A stretch of DNA of 54,619 nt, from assembly GCA_023150835.1 (NCBI GenBank), contig JAKLKB010000055.1, positions 1-54,619 of the forward strand. The letters run 5' to 3'. Shown in pieces: positions 1-7,987 of this stretch. The notes beneath the pieces are model-generated. The model ran no database searches and was not told the DNA's origin. It saw only the letters and a program-made list of their open reading frames with translations. This DNA comes from Myxococcota bacterium. Its GTDB lineage: Bacteria > Myxococcota_C > UBA6777. Numbering within the stretch: position 1 is the stretch's first letter; every line of letters starts with the position of its first letter. The position numbers and the translations under genes were made by a program.

Positions 1-192
1 GGGTGGAGGGGGGGGTTCGGCTTCTTCTTTGGCCTTTGCAGGGGCAGGGGCTGCGGGGGGAGGAGTTTTCTCGGGAACGACTTGGGGAGGTTTTGGGGGG
101 GTCGGTGGATGCGCAAAATTCGGTGCGACGAAGGTCACAGAAAGTACACACACCGAGAGGCAAGAGAACAGCACTGTCGCAAGACGCGTCAT
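1..192 (-). CDS. secreted Pro-rich protein, N-terminal part only
   Basis: This minus-strand gene runs off the left edge, so only the first 64 codons are visible. It starts at ATG 192-190, preceded by AAGGAG about six bases upstream. The first 30 or so residues form a signal peptide (MTRLATVLFSCLSVCVLSV, then an alanine-rich cleavage zone near NFAHP). A linker rich in Pro, Ala, Lys and Glu follows, typical of a spacer between an exported N-terminus and a later domain. No catalytic domain is in view, so the function cannot be named. It diverges from queC, with 221 bases between them. Confidence 0.7.
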   Translation of the reverse strand, partial: MTRLATVLFSCLSVCVLSVTFVAPNFAHPPTPPKPPQVVPEKTPPPAAPAPAKAKEEAEPPPPP

Positions 193-413
193 GGAATCGC
201 TCCTTTTTGTGCAGGGATGAGGAACAGCAGAACGGGAAAAGGCCCGACCCAACAAGGTGTGGCAGAGTTTCAGCCTGCTTTTTGGGACGGCGGGTGTTAG
301 CTTAATGTTTCACGCCCTGTTATGCAAGAAAGCGTTGACTTTCGCGCAAACAGCGATAAGGTGAGCGAAGCGATGGATGACCTGCGGGACTAGAACATAA
401 CTAAGGTGGAATT
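193..413. promoter_or_regulatory. divergent intergenic region upstream of queC
   Basis: This 221-base region lies between two divergent genes and must hold both promoters. A possible queC -35 box is TTGACT at 334-339, but no good -10 hexamer lies 16-18 bases downstream. AAGGTGGA just before 414 is a good ribosome binding site. A preQ1 riboswitch was looked for because of the queC context, and no convincing fold was found. Confidence 0.3.
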
Positions 414-1274
414 ATGACGAAAGCGCTCGTGTTGTTTTCAGGCGGACAAGATAGTACCACTTGCTTGTATTGGGCTTTGCAAAACTTCGATGATGTGGCC
501 GCTTTGGGCTTTGATTACGGGCAAAAACATCGTGTCGAACTCGAACAAGCCACCAAGATCGCGGAGATGGCGGGAGTTCCCTTTGAGATCTTAACCCTCG
601 ATCATCTGTTGGGAAACTCTGCTCTCCTCCAACATGACCGCGATATCAACGCGCCTCATCCCCAAGCTGCCGGACTTCCCGGGGCGTTTGTGCCCGGTCG
701 CAACCTGATCTTCCTTTCGATCGCTGCAAGCTACGCTTTCAATCGCGGTATCTTTGATATCGTCGGTGGGATGTGCCAAACCGATTATTCGGGGTATCCA
801 GATTGCCGCCGCGTCTTCATCGAAAGCTTTGAAACCACGATCTCTTTGGCGACCATGCAAGACTTTCGTGTCCACACGCCGCTGATGTACATGAATAAAG
901 CCGATACCTTCAAATTGGCCGAAGATTTAGGCGTTTTGGAGGTGATCTTGGAACACACACACACCGACTACAACGGCGATCGCAGTGAACGCCATCCGTG
1001 GGGATATGGAAAACTCGACAACGAAGCCAGCCGCCTTCGCGCCCGTGGTTACGAAGAATTTCGACGCCGCTATCATCCCGCCGAAGACCTCTCCACAGGA
1101 ACAGATATCCCCACCATTGGTGGCCCCGCAACTATCGAGATGATGGCCTTTGATGTCGGGAGCCTTGCCGCCGCTGCCGCCGCAAGAGAGTCTTCTCCCT
1201 CGGTCTCCCCCGAACTCACGGGTGCCGCAACCGACGAACACGAAGCCGTCCCCGACCCCGATAAAAGCAATTGA
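414..1274 (+). CDS. queC: 7-cyano-7-deazaguanine synthase QueC, variant lacking the zinc cysteines
   Basis: QueC makes preQ0 from 7-carboxy-7-deazaguanine, ammonia and ATP, the last step to the common precursor of queuosine and other deazapurines. The PP-loop SGGQDSTTCL (residues 9-18) binds ATP, and the QueC motifs around GRNLIFLSIAA (95-105) and TDYSGYPDCR (123-132) are present. The protein has 286 residues against about 230 for the family; the excess is a low-complexity acidic, Ala-rich tail from about residue 232. The family normally carries a C-terminal zinc site of the form CY.GD....WGYGCG.CPAC.LR. Here the frame is kept (HTDYNGDRSERHPWGYG, then SRLRARGY), but the four cysteine positions read D185, K200, N203 and S206. 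Either this is a zinc-independent subfamily or the enzyme has changed role. No other queuosine gene is adjacent. Confidence 0.9.
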   Translation: MTKALVLFSGGQDSTTCLYWALQNFDDVAALGFDYGQKHRVELEQATKIAEMAGVPFEILTLDHLLGNSALLQHDRDINAPHPQAAGLPGAFVPGRNLIFLSIAASYAFNRGIFDIVGGMCQTDYSGYPDCRRVFIESFETTISLATMQDFRVHTPLMYMNKADTFKLAEDLGVLEVILEHTHTDYNGDRSERHPWGYGKLDNEASRLRARGYEEFRRRYHPAEDLSTGTDIPTIGGPATIEMMAFDVGSLAAAAAARESSPSVSPELTGAATDEHEAVPDPDKSN

Positions 1275-1333
1275 TATCCTGTTTACAGGTGAGTCCTCGT
1301 TGAAAACCATAAGAGAGTTTTGGGGGAATGGCT

Positions 1334-2596
1334 TTATGCTTTGTCCGCTTTTAGCACCGCATTGAGCAATACGGTCGCTGCGGAAGTACAATGTTCGGGG
1401 GAGGAGTATTCTTGTTCGCAGTGGGACAATCCATCTTTGGATTGTACGAAGATCATCGTGCTGGGCATCATATAGGCAACAAACTGCGCGTCATGCCCGG
1501 CACCAGAGTGGATCATCTGATGGGACACTCCGCTTTCTTCGGCTGCTTTCTTTACATAGCCCACCAATTCGGGATCCCAGTAGACGGTGTCGCGATTCCA
1601 CATCTTCTCGACTTCACAGCGACATCCTGCCCAATCTTTCTTCGCACATTCTTTTACGATAGAAAGAACCTTCTCCAGAACTTCAGCGCTTTCATGCCTC
1701 ACATCGATAGAAAAATCCACGTAATCCGGAACGCAAGTATGGATGCAGGGGTGGCAAACGATCTCGCCAGTGGTGTAGACCAACTCAGGGTGACCCAGTT
1801 TGTCAATCTCTTCATGGAGATAGCAGATCACCTGAGAGGCCGCAAACAGAGCATCTTTTCGTTTGGTCATCGGAAAAGTTCCAGCATGAACCGCTTGACC
1901 ACGAAAACGAAAACGATAATTAAACATCCCCAACACACAGCGCACGACCCCGATGTCCTTGTCGGCATCTTCGAGGATCGGCCCCTGTTCGATGTGGATC
2001 TCAAACATACACTTGTACCGCTCGGGATCGAGGCGGTATGTTCGATCGCCTTGGTAACCAGAACGCTCCAAGGCTTCACCAAAGGTCTCAGAAGGGTTCA
2101 GGCGGCTTTTGGATCTCATCATATCGTCGTATTTGAATTTTTCTTTGACTGTTGCGGGAAGTTTATCCCAACAGACAATCCCAGAAGCCATCATCGCCGG
2201 AGGATAAAGAGAACCTTCTTCGTTTGTCCAGATCATGGCGGTCAGAGGGTGTTTGTGAGGGATCTTCTGAGCGGCGACAGTTTCGAGCACCTCCATCGCA
2301 GAGATAACGCCAAGGATCCCATCGTAGTTTCCGCCATTTTTGACAGAGTCTGTATGGGAACCCATCACGATGCGTTTTGCCTCGGGATTACTGCCGGAAA
2401 GAGTGGCGTACATATTTGCGATATCATCGACTTCAATGATCGCTCCGATGGCTTCCATCCTTTTGGTGAATTCTTTTCGGGCTTGGATATCTTCGGCAGA
2501 GAGGGCATAGCGAGTGACCCCACCGCGACCCGTGTCACCAAACTTGCTAAACGCTTGAATCTTTTCGGTCATACTTTGCAAACTGCACTTGTACAT
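1334..2596 (-). CDS. M20-family amidohydrolase (N-carbamoyl-L-amino-acid hydrolase / allantoate amidohydrolase type)
   Basis: A 420-residue binuclear metal hydrolase of the HyuC/AllC branch of peptidase family M20, which removes carbamoyl or ureido groups from amino-acid-like substrates. Visible motifs are GSHTDSV (metal ligand H81), the bridging Asp in NYDG (D92), NEEG with the general-base Glu (E126/E127), and HIEQGP, which is typical of this branch and not of carboxypeptidases. The length matches the family (about 410-430). ATG 2596 is preceded by AAGGGGAT. The gene converges on queC with a 59-base gap and has no obvious operon partner, so substrate cannot be inferred from context. HyuC, AllC and UAC (ureidoglycolate) types are hard to separate by eye. 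Confidence 0.88.
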   Translation of the reverse strand: MYKCSLQSMTEKIQAFSKFGDTGRGGVTRYALSAEDIQARKEFTKRMEAIGAIIEVDDIANMYATLSGSNPEAKRIVMGSHTDSVKNGGNYDGILGVISAMEVLETVAAQKIPHKHPLTAMIWTNEEGSLYPPAMMASGIVCWDKLPATVKEKFKYDDMMRSKSRLNPSETFGEALERSGYQGDRTYRLDPERYKCMFEIHIEQGPILEDADKDIGVVRCVLGMFNYRFRFRGQAVHAGTFPMTKRKDALFAASQVICYLHEEIDKLGHPELVYTTGEIVCHPCIHTCVPDYVDFSIDVRHESAEVLEKVLSIVKECAKKDWAGCRCEVEKMWNRDTVYWDPELVGYVKKAAEESGVSHQMIHSGAGHDAQFVAYMMPSTMIFVQSKDGLSHCEQEYSSPEHCTSAATVLLNAVLKADKA

Positions 2597-2630
2597 GACG
2601 ATCCCCTTGGCTTTTGAGACAACTTCTATA

Positions 2631-2743
2631 GGACTTACGCAGTTCGATACGAAAAAGGCCCATGTTCGGGCGCGGGCGGTTCGCGAACCGCCCCTACAAC
2701 GGGTTGATTCTTCACGGTTTCCCTCTTCAACTGCGTAACTCCT
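2631..2743. repeat. family C MITE-like element, copy 1
   Basis: About 113 bp bounded by imperfect inverted ends, GGACTTACGCAGTT on the left and AACTGCGTAACTCC on the right. Near the centre is the 16-base palindrome GCGGTTCGCGAACCGC. A second copy in the opposite orientation lies at 19480-19594. There is no coding capacity. The structure is that of a small non-autonomous element mobilised in trans. The ends recall IS5-type termini, but no matching transposase is in the window. Confidence 0.75.
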
Positions 2744-3106
2744 ATTCTATTCCAGAACGCTTGCTGCATCCAAGACACTATACACAACAGAAAACCACTC
2801 GGCTAGATGACCGCAACGCTAAGGGAACTCACCCCGAGGCCCTCTCCACCGCTTCCTGCTTGGAGAATGCAGCAGCATCTCCTTTGTCGAATCACAGGGT
2901 TCATCGGTTGATTTGCCGCTGGTGGGTTACAGTACCCGCCCACATTCTTTTGGGGGCGAGAAAAAAGTTGAAAGATACGCGGCTTCGGGGCACATTGCGT
3001 TTCCAGTACGGAGGGAAAGATCGGAGCCTTGGAGCGGCTTTGATCGTACCTCCGCATCGGTCCCTCTCTTTTGGCATATCAAGTCGGCAACCACGGAGAT
3101 TTGTTC
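2744..3106. other. non-coding leader upstream of the ATP-grasp gene, with a long hairpin
   Basis: No supported gene lies here. At 3009-3054 CGGAGG pairs with CCTCCG, and the inner arms AGATCGGAGCC and GGCTTTGATC pair imperfectly around a loop of about seven bases. This is a hairpin of roughly 46 bases ending about 50 bases before the ATG of the downstream gene. It could be a transcript leader structure or a remnant of another element. No known riboswitch class was recognised. Confidence 0.35.
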
Positions 3107-4324
3107 ATGAATGTGCTGTTTTTGAGTCCATCTTATCCGCGTGAGATGCCCCATTTCACACGAGGGCTTGCAGAAGTCGGAGTCCGTGTGTGGGGGGTGG
3201 GGGATCAGCCTGCCCATGCCTTGCCCGAAGAGGTTCGGCGCTATCTATCGGATTATTTACAGGTTCCGCGTTTGCTAGACGAAGACGATCTTGTGGAGCG
3301 CACGCTGCGTTGGTTGAGAGGTCGTTCTGTCGATCACGTCGAGTCGTTGTGGGAACCCTTGATGGTGGCTGCTGCCCGTATACGCCAGCAGATCCAGCTT
3401 CCCGGGATGACGCCCGAACACGTCACGGATTTTCGCGACAAACAGCGGATGAAAGAACGCGTTGCTTCTGTAGGCATCCGTGTGCCTTATGCATTCCGAG
3501 CCCGTTCCATCAGCGAAATCCGCGAGGCCGTGGAGAAGATCGGGTATCCTCTGATCCTCAAACCCATCGCAGGAGCGGGCAGCGCTGACACCTACCGTAT
3601 CAATTCCCCCCAAGAACTCGAACAGATCTTGCCTCGCTTGCAGCACGTCCCGGAGCTCAGTTGCGAAGAATTTATCGATGGCCGTGAATTCACCTTTGAT
3701 GCTCTCTGCTTGGAAGGCAGGCCGCTCTTTGTCAGCGTCACAGAGTACCTACCACGGCCCTTGATCATGCGAACCAACGAATGGATCAGCCCTGTGCAGA
3801 TCACGATCCGCGACCTTCAACAACCTCACCTCGCACCCGGCCTACAGATGGGGCACGAAGTCCTCGAAGCCATGCAGATGCAAACAGGCTTTGTCCACAT
3901 GGAATGGTATCTTACTTCCAAAGGAGAAGCCGTCTTTGGTGAGATCGCGTGTCGTCCCGGAGGAGCTTATATCGTCGATCAGATGAATTTTTCCAATGAT
4001 ATCGATCTCTTTCGGGAGTGGGCGCGTGTACGCTGCCACCAAACCTTTCATTCTCCAACTGCGCGGCCTTATAACGTCGCGGCGATCTTCAAGCGCGCAC
4101 AAGGACAAGGACATATCCGATCCATCCACGGGCTACAGCACTTTCGTGAACAATGTGGGCGTTGGCTTTGCGCCGAACACCTGCTCCCCATCGGTGCGCT
4201 GCGTCGAGATTGGAAACAAACGTTGCTCAGCGACGGTGTGCTGATCGTTCGCCACCCCGATTGGGACACCACCGTTCAGATGGCTCGGATGGCTGCCACA
4301 CAGATTCAATTGTTCGCCGCCTAA
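3107..4324 (+). CDS. ATP-grasp ligase, paralogue of the enzyme at 49878-51041
   Basis: A 405-residue ATP-grasp enzyme, a fold that activates a carboxylate as acyl phosphate and joins it to an amine or thiol. I chose ATG 3107 (MNVLFLSPSYPREMPHF) because GGAG lies eight bases upstream and the 49878-51041 paralogue starts alike; the frame is open from 3071. Residues 1-110 are a Rossmann-like pre-ATP-grasp domain. ATP-binding features are K152 (YPLILKP), a flexible GAGSA loop (156-160), EEF (187-189), E266 and FGEIACRPGG (277-286) with metal ligands. Substrate is unknown. It is monocistronic here and convergent with the ABC transporter. Carbamoyl-phosphate-synthase-like, D-Ala-D-Ala-ligase-like or peptide-ligase chemistry all remain possible. 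Confidence 0.85.
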   Translation: MNVLFLSPSYPREMPHFTRGLAEVGVRVWGVGDQPAHALPEEVRRYLSDYLQVPRLLDEDDLVERTLRWLRGRSVDHVESLWEPLMVAAARIRQQIQLPGMTPEHVTDFRDKQRMKERVASVGIRVPYAFRARSISEIREAVEKIGYPLILKPIAGAGSADTYRINSPQELEQILPRLQHVPELSCEEFIDGREFTFDALCLEGRPLFVSVTEYLPRPLIMRTNEWISPVQITIRDLQQPHLAPGLQMGHEVLEAMQMQTGFVHMEWYLTSKGEAVFGEIACRPGGAYIVDQMNFSNDIDLFREWARVRCHQTFHSPTARPYNVAAIFKRAQGQGHIRSIHGLQHFREQCGRWLCAEHLLPIGALRRDWKQTLLSDGVLIVRHPDWDTTVQMARMAATQIQLFAA

Positions 4325-4358
4325 CAGAGGTCGATCGACGGATGTCGCCGAAGCCCTC

Positions 4359-6206
4359 TTATTGATAGCCCGCTGCTTGGATCGAGAACAGATGGGCATA
4401 ACGCCCCTGTTTCTCCATCAATTCTTCATGCGTGCCTTGTTCGACGACTTGCCCTTTGTCGAGAACGACGATCTGATCGGCCATTCGGACGGTAGAAAAG
4501 CGATGCGAGATCAAGATCGCCATCTGCGCTTCGGTGACTTCGCGGAAGTGATCAAAGATCCGTGCTTCTGCATCCGCATCCATCGCAGAAGTCGGTTCAT
4601 CAAGCACAAGGATATCCGCATCTCGGCGCATAAACGCCCGTGAAAGGGCGATCTTTTGCCACTGCCCGATCGATAGCTCGCGCCCGTCTTGAAACCATCG
4701 CCCCAACTGCGTATCGTAGCCCGCGTCCATCTCCGCAATAAACGGATGTGCCATGCCTTTTTCTGCAGAAGTCCGCCATAGCTCGCGATCTTCAAAGGCA
4801 TGCACATCACCGATGCCGATATTCTCGCCGACTTTGAACTGATAACGCACAAAGTCTTGAAAGATGACGCCGATACGTTGGCGCAGCGCGTCAAGATCCC
4901 ACGCTTGGATATCCAATCCGTCTAAGGTGATCCGTCCGCTCGTCGGTGTATAAAGCTGTGTCAGCAGCTTGATCAGCGTGGTCTTTCCTGAGCCGTTTTC
5001 CCCGACCAAGGCCAGTTTTTGCCCCGGCTTGAGGTGGAAAGAGACCCCCGACAATGCCGCTTGCTTTGCGCTCGGGTAGCAGAACGAAACCGATTCAAAT
5101 CGCACACCATCCCCGATCATCGGCCCTTTGGTCGCACCGTTGGTCTGCGTCTGGATCGGCGTGTCAAGGTATTCGTACAGATTGAACAGATACAAGTTGT
5201 CTTCGTACATCGCCCCGATCGAGGCCAGACTTGCGGTGATCGCCGACTGGCCTTGTTTGAAGACCAACAGGTACATCGTCATCTCGCCAAGCGTGATCTT
5301 TCCTTTCGCAGCGTCCCAAGCAATCCAACCGTAGGCACCATAAAAGATCACGCTACTAAAGACGCCCAACACAAATCCCCACATCCCACGACGCAAGATC
5401 AGCGACCGATCTTCGGAGAATATCTTGTTGAAGATCGCATCGTAGCGATCCAACAACAACGCACCGCTTTGAAATAACTGGACTTCTTTGACGTAATCTT
5501 CGCGGGCGATCACCATCTCCAAATAACTTTGTTGCCGCGTTTCAGGTACACGCCAGCGATTCAGTCGAAAAGCTTCGCGTGAAAAATAGGTCTCCGCAAA
5601 AAACGCCGGCAGGGCCGCACAGATCAAGACGAGAACCACCCAGCCCGAGAATTGAAACAGCAACCAACCGTACACACACAACGAGATCCCGTGTTGGATC
5701 AATCCGAATACCCGCTGAAATAGACCGATGGGGCGGCTAGAGGCTTCTCGTCTTGCGCGGGTCATCTTGTCGTAGAACTCGGCATCTTCAAAGTGTTTGA
5801 GTTCTAGATGGATCGCTTTTTCAAGGATCAAGTGGTTGATCTTGTGCCCAATCAAGGCTCGTAACAGCGACTGCAAGACGTTGATCGCACGTTGTATGCC
5901 CAATAGAGCCGTCACAAGGGCCACTTCGATACCCAAGTAATACACGGCTTGCCAACGCCCCGTATGATCGGGAGAACGCGAAGCCATCACCACAGCGTCG
6001 ACGATCAGTTTGCCGACATACGCCACGGCCCCCGGCAACAGCCCTGCGATCAATGTACACAGCGCAAACAGCAACGTCAGACGCGGCTGTTCTCGCCAGA
6101 TCTGCGCAACGGTGCGCGGCCCATAGTGAAAGGTTTCCCAAAACCGTTTGAGCTTTTCTTTGAGAAATGCCCCGATCGGTCGCTCTTGTGTCGAAGATTC
6201 AGACAT
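4359..6206 (-). CDS. ABC transporter, fused permease and ATPase (exporter half)
   Basis: A 615-residue half-transporter that would work as a homodimer in the inner membrane. Hydrophobic segments lie at about 42-72, 90-108, 165-205 and 275-298, followed by the nucleotide-binding domain. That domain has Walker A GENGSGKTT (402-410), Q-loop Q450, signature LSIGQ (511-515), Walker B ILVLDEPTS (532-540) and H-loop H568, so it should hydrolyse ATP. The frame is open far upstream into the next gene. I chose ATG 6206 (MSESSTQERP) because GGGGTGA lies seven bases before it; ATG 6263 is the alternative. The family includes lipid, peptide and drug exporters, and the substrate is not visible. It is convergent with the ATP-grasp gene, so a product-export link is only speculative. 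Confidence 0.87.
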   Translation of the reverse strand: MSESSTQERPIGAFLKEKLKRFWETFHYGPRTVAQIWREQPRLTLLFALCTLIAGLLPGAVAYVGKLIVDAVVMASRSPDHTGRWQAVYYLGIEVALVTALLGIQRAINVLQSLLRALIGHKINHLILEKAIHLELKHFEDAEFYDKMTRARREASSRPIGLFQRVFGLIQHGISLCVYGWLLFQFSGWVVLVLICAALPAFFAETYFSREAFRLNRWRVPETRQQSYLEMVIAREDYVKEVQLFQSGALLLDRYDAIFNKIFSEDRSLILRRGMWGFVLGVFSSVIFYGAYGWIAWDAAKGKITLGEMTMYLLVFKQGQSAITASLASIGAMYEDNLYLFNLYEYLDTPIQTQTNGATKGPMIGDGVRFESVSFCYPSAKQAALSGVSFHLKPGQKLALVGENGSGKTTLIKLLTQLYTPTSGRITLDGLDIQAWDLDALRQRIGVIFQDFVRYQFKVGENIGIGDVHAFEDRELWRTSAEKGMAHPFIAEMDAGYDTQLGRWFQDGRELSIGQWQKIALSRAFMRRDADILVLDEPTSAMDADAEARIFDHFREVTEAQMAILISHRFSTVRMADQIVVLDKGQVVEQGTHEELMEKQGRYAHLFSIQAAGYQ

Positions 6207-6265
6207 CGGTGGTTCACCCCAAGACTTTCCACTGCGACTTCCACGATCTGAGAAAAGCCCCATCG

Positions 6266-7321
6266 TTAGATACTTGACGGCGCTTCGGTGAGCGCATGGG
6301 CTTGTTTGGAGGCAAAACAGAACAGCTCTTGGCGATTGTAAACAAGCTGCTCGACAAACAGGTGCGGAAAGCCCGATGCACGGATCTTTTTGAGCATCCA
6401 TTTGAGATCGCCAAGCAGCGAGGGTTGGTTGAGCTTTAAGGTGAAGAATCCCCATTGCAGCGAAGGGATGGCACTCAACAGCGCAGAGAGATGGCCGAGC
6501 ATCAACTTGGGTGAGAGATTCACGTCATACACTACGCCTGATATCCCCGTCGGTAGGGTCTTTGGGTCCACATTCTCCATCACAAGAGGCAGAAGGTGGA
6601 AGCGTTTGTTGGCGAGGATCGAGGGGTGCATCTGTGCGGCATCGACACCGACGACTTGCGCGCCAAAGTCCAATAGGACGCGTGTTCCGCCACCCGGCGC
6701 GCAGCCGATATCGAGCAATATATCTCGTGCGTTGGGCTTGATCTTGGTGCGCCAAAAAGCTTCCGAGACTTTCCCCCACACGCGGCTTGGCGCCTCTTCG
6801 GGGATGGACAAAAACGGCGGACGGCCCGCGACGGAGGAACGATGCGGAGGGGATTGCAGACTGGCTCCGATCGCGATGCGCTCGGGATCGATCTCGATCA
6901 GATGTAGCACCACTTGGCCTTGCAGAGCCTCCCGATTGATCGGCGTAGAGGTCGATTTGGTGATCTCGGCGAGCAGTGAGGCTTCGCGTGCTTGGATCTC
7001 GGGAGGGAGGGCGTCGTTGGCTTCGGACTCTCGCGCCCAAAGGTGGACGATATCAGGGAGCCGTTGTAGGTGGGTTTGCGCAAGATCCCACGCTTGCGCG
7101 ATGTCGGGTTTCCATCCAAAGGAAAGCCCCCATCTTCGGGCAAAAACGCTTGGGCGTGGTACATCCAAACCCAACAGCGTCTCGCTTTTGTAGGTGAGAT
7201 ATCCCGGGCGCGAAAAGGCGAACCGCAGCGCAGGATAGCGCGCTTGGATATCGGCCTTGACGAGCGGTTCTGCCCCGGGCTGGCAGGTCAAAAACAAAAA
7301 AGGGCTTTGTGTATCGAGCAT
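6266..7321 (-). CDS. RlmM-like SAM-dependent methyltransferase
   Basis: A 351-residue methyltransferase. Motif I reads DIGCAPGGGTRVLLDFGAQV followed by GVDAA, the pattern of FtsJ/RlmM-type 2'-O-methyltransferases. A later Lys in FFTLKLNQP and the ending RQELFCFA match RlmM, which methylates C2498 of 23S rRNA. The N-terminal 150 residues would be the RNA-binding part. The start is set at ATG 7321 (MLDTQSPFLFL) because sequence upstream does not look coding, though the ribosome site is weak (AAGGAA is about 15 bases away). The gene is divergent from the thioesterase with 94 bases between them. It differs enough from Escherichia coli RlmM that its target nucleotide is inferred, not shown. Confidence 0.75.
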   Translation of the reverse strand: MLDTQSPFLFLTCQPGAEPLVKADIQARYPALRFAFSRPGYLTYKSETLLGLDVPRPSVFARRWGLSFGWKPDIAQAWDLAQTHLQRLPDIVHLWARESEANDALPPEIQAREASLLAEITKSTSTPINREALQGQVVLHLIEIDPERIAIGASLQSPPHRSSVAGRPPFLSIPEEAPSRVWGKVSEAFWRTKIKPNARDILLDIGCAPGGGTRVLLDFGAQVVGVDAAQMHPSILANKRFHLLPLVMENVDPKTLPTGISGVVYDVNLSPKLMLGHLSALLSAIPSLQWGFFTLKLNQPSLLGDLKWMLKKIRASGFPHLFVEQLVYNRQELFCFASKQAHALTEAPSSI

Positions 7322-7415
7322 GGCCACAGGCGAAGTGTTCCTTGTTGCGGAGGGTTGTGGTAGGGTGCGGTGCTTTTGCCGAAGCGCAGAAGAACACACA
7401 GACAGAGAGGACACA

Positions 7416-7985
7416 ATGTTGGTGTATACCATGCGTTTGGCAAGCCACTTTCTCTGGTATGCCAAAAAGCCCAAGATCCAAGCCTTTGACTCGATATCGC
7501 AAAACTATCGCGCATGGCCTTGGATCTGTGACAACAACCTTCATGTCAACAATGCCCAGTACTTGCGCTTGATGGAGTTTGGGCGCGTTGAATGGATCGC
7601 TCGGATGAAACTTTTGCGACCGATACTCCGAGGAGAAGTCTCTTTTGTGGTGGCGGGGATGTCGATGCTTTTTCGTCGAGAAATTCGGTGGATGCGGCGT
7701 TTTCGGATCGAAACGCGATTGGTCGCTTTTGATCAAAAATGGTTGTTTCTCCAACAAGACTTTGTTTTCGACAACGCGGGATCTTCCGTGATCGCTGCGC
7801 GTGGCTTGTTGCGCATCCAACCCCGAGCCCAAAAAGCCGCCATGCCGGTCGATGATTTTTTCGCGATGGTGGGACTTTCCGAACTGGTGTCCCCGCCTCT
7901 GCCCGAAGAATTCGCCCATTGGCAAGCCTCCAGCGATGCGTCCCTTGCCCAACTGCGCACCAACGCGGAGATCCCGAATCGATAA
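7416..7985 (+). CDS. hotdog-fold acyl-CoA thioesterase-like protein
   Basis: A 189-residue protein with the hotdog-family helix motif NNLHVNNAQYLRLMEFGR, comparable to the D.N.HVNN..Y....E.GR pattern of 4-hydroxybenzoyl-CoA thioesterases and closest by eye to the THEM6-like branch. The usual catalytic Asp before the HVNN motif is Asn here (CDNNLHVNN), so activity is uncertain. ATG 7416 is preceded by GAGAGGA five bases upstream; the open frame back to 7257 is probably not translated. Its end is two bases from the end of the convergent HEAT protein gene, leaving no room for a separate terminator. Likely role is hydrolysis of an acyl-CoA or acyl-carrier thioester. Confidence 0.75.
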   Translation: MLVYTMRLASHFLWYAKKPKIQAFDSISQNYRAWPWICDNNLHVNNAQYLRLMEFGRVEWIARMKLLRPILRGEVSFVVAGMSMLFRREIRWMRRFRIETRLVAFDQKWLFLQQDFVFDNAGSSVIAARGLLRIQPRAQKAAMPVDDFFAMVGLSELVSPPLPEEFAHWQASSDASLAQLRTNAEIPNR

Positions 7986-7987
7986 GT

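Noticed and set aside
193-413. preQ1 riboswitch upstream of queC
   Set aside because: AACTAAGG before the start is suggestive, but no P1 stem with the conserved loop could be built.
1269-1280. Terminator hairpin CCTGTTTACAGG after queC
   Set aside because: The stem is only five base pairs and no T-tract follows on either strand.
1391-2617. 408-codon open frame opposite the M20 amidohydrolase
   Set aside because: The minus-strand gene has clear family motifs, while this frame reads as His/Phe/Asp-rich text without any domain. It is a shadow frame.
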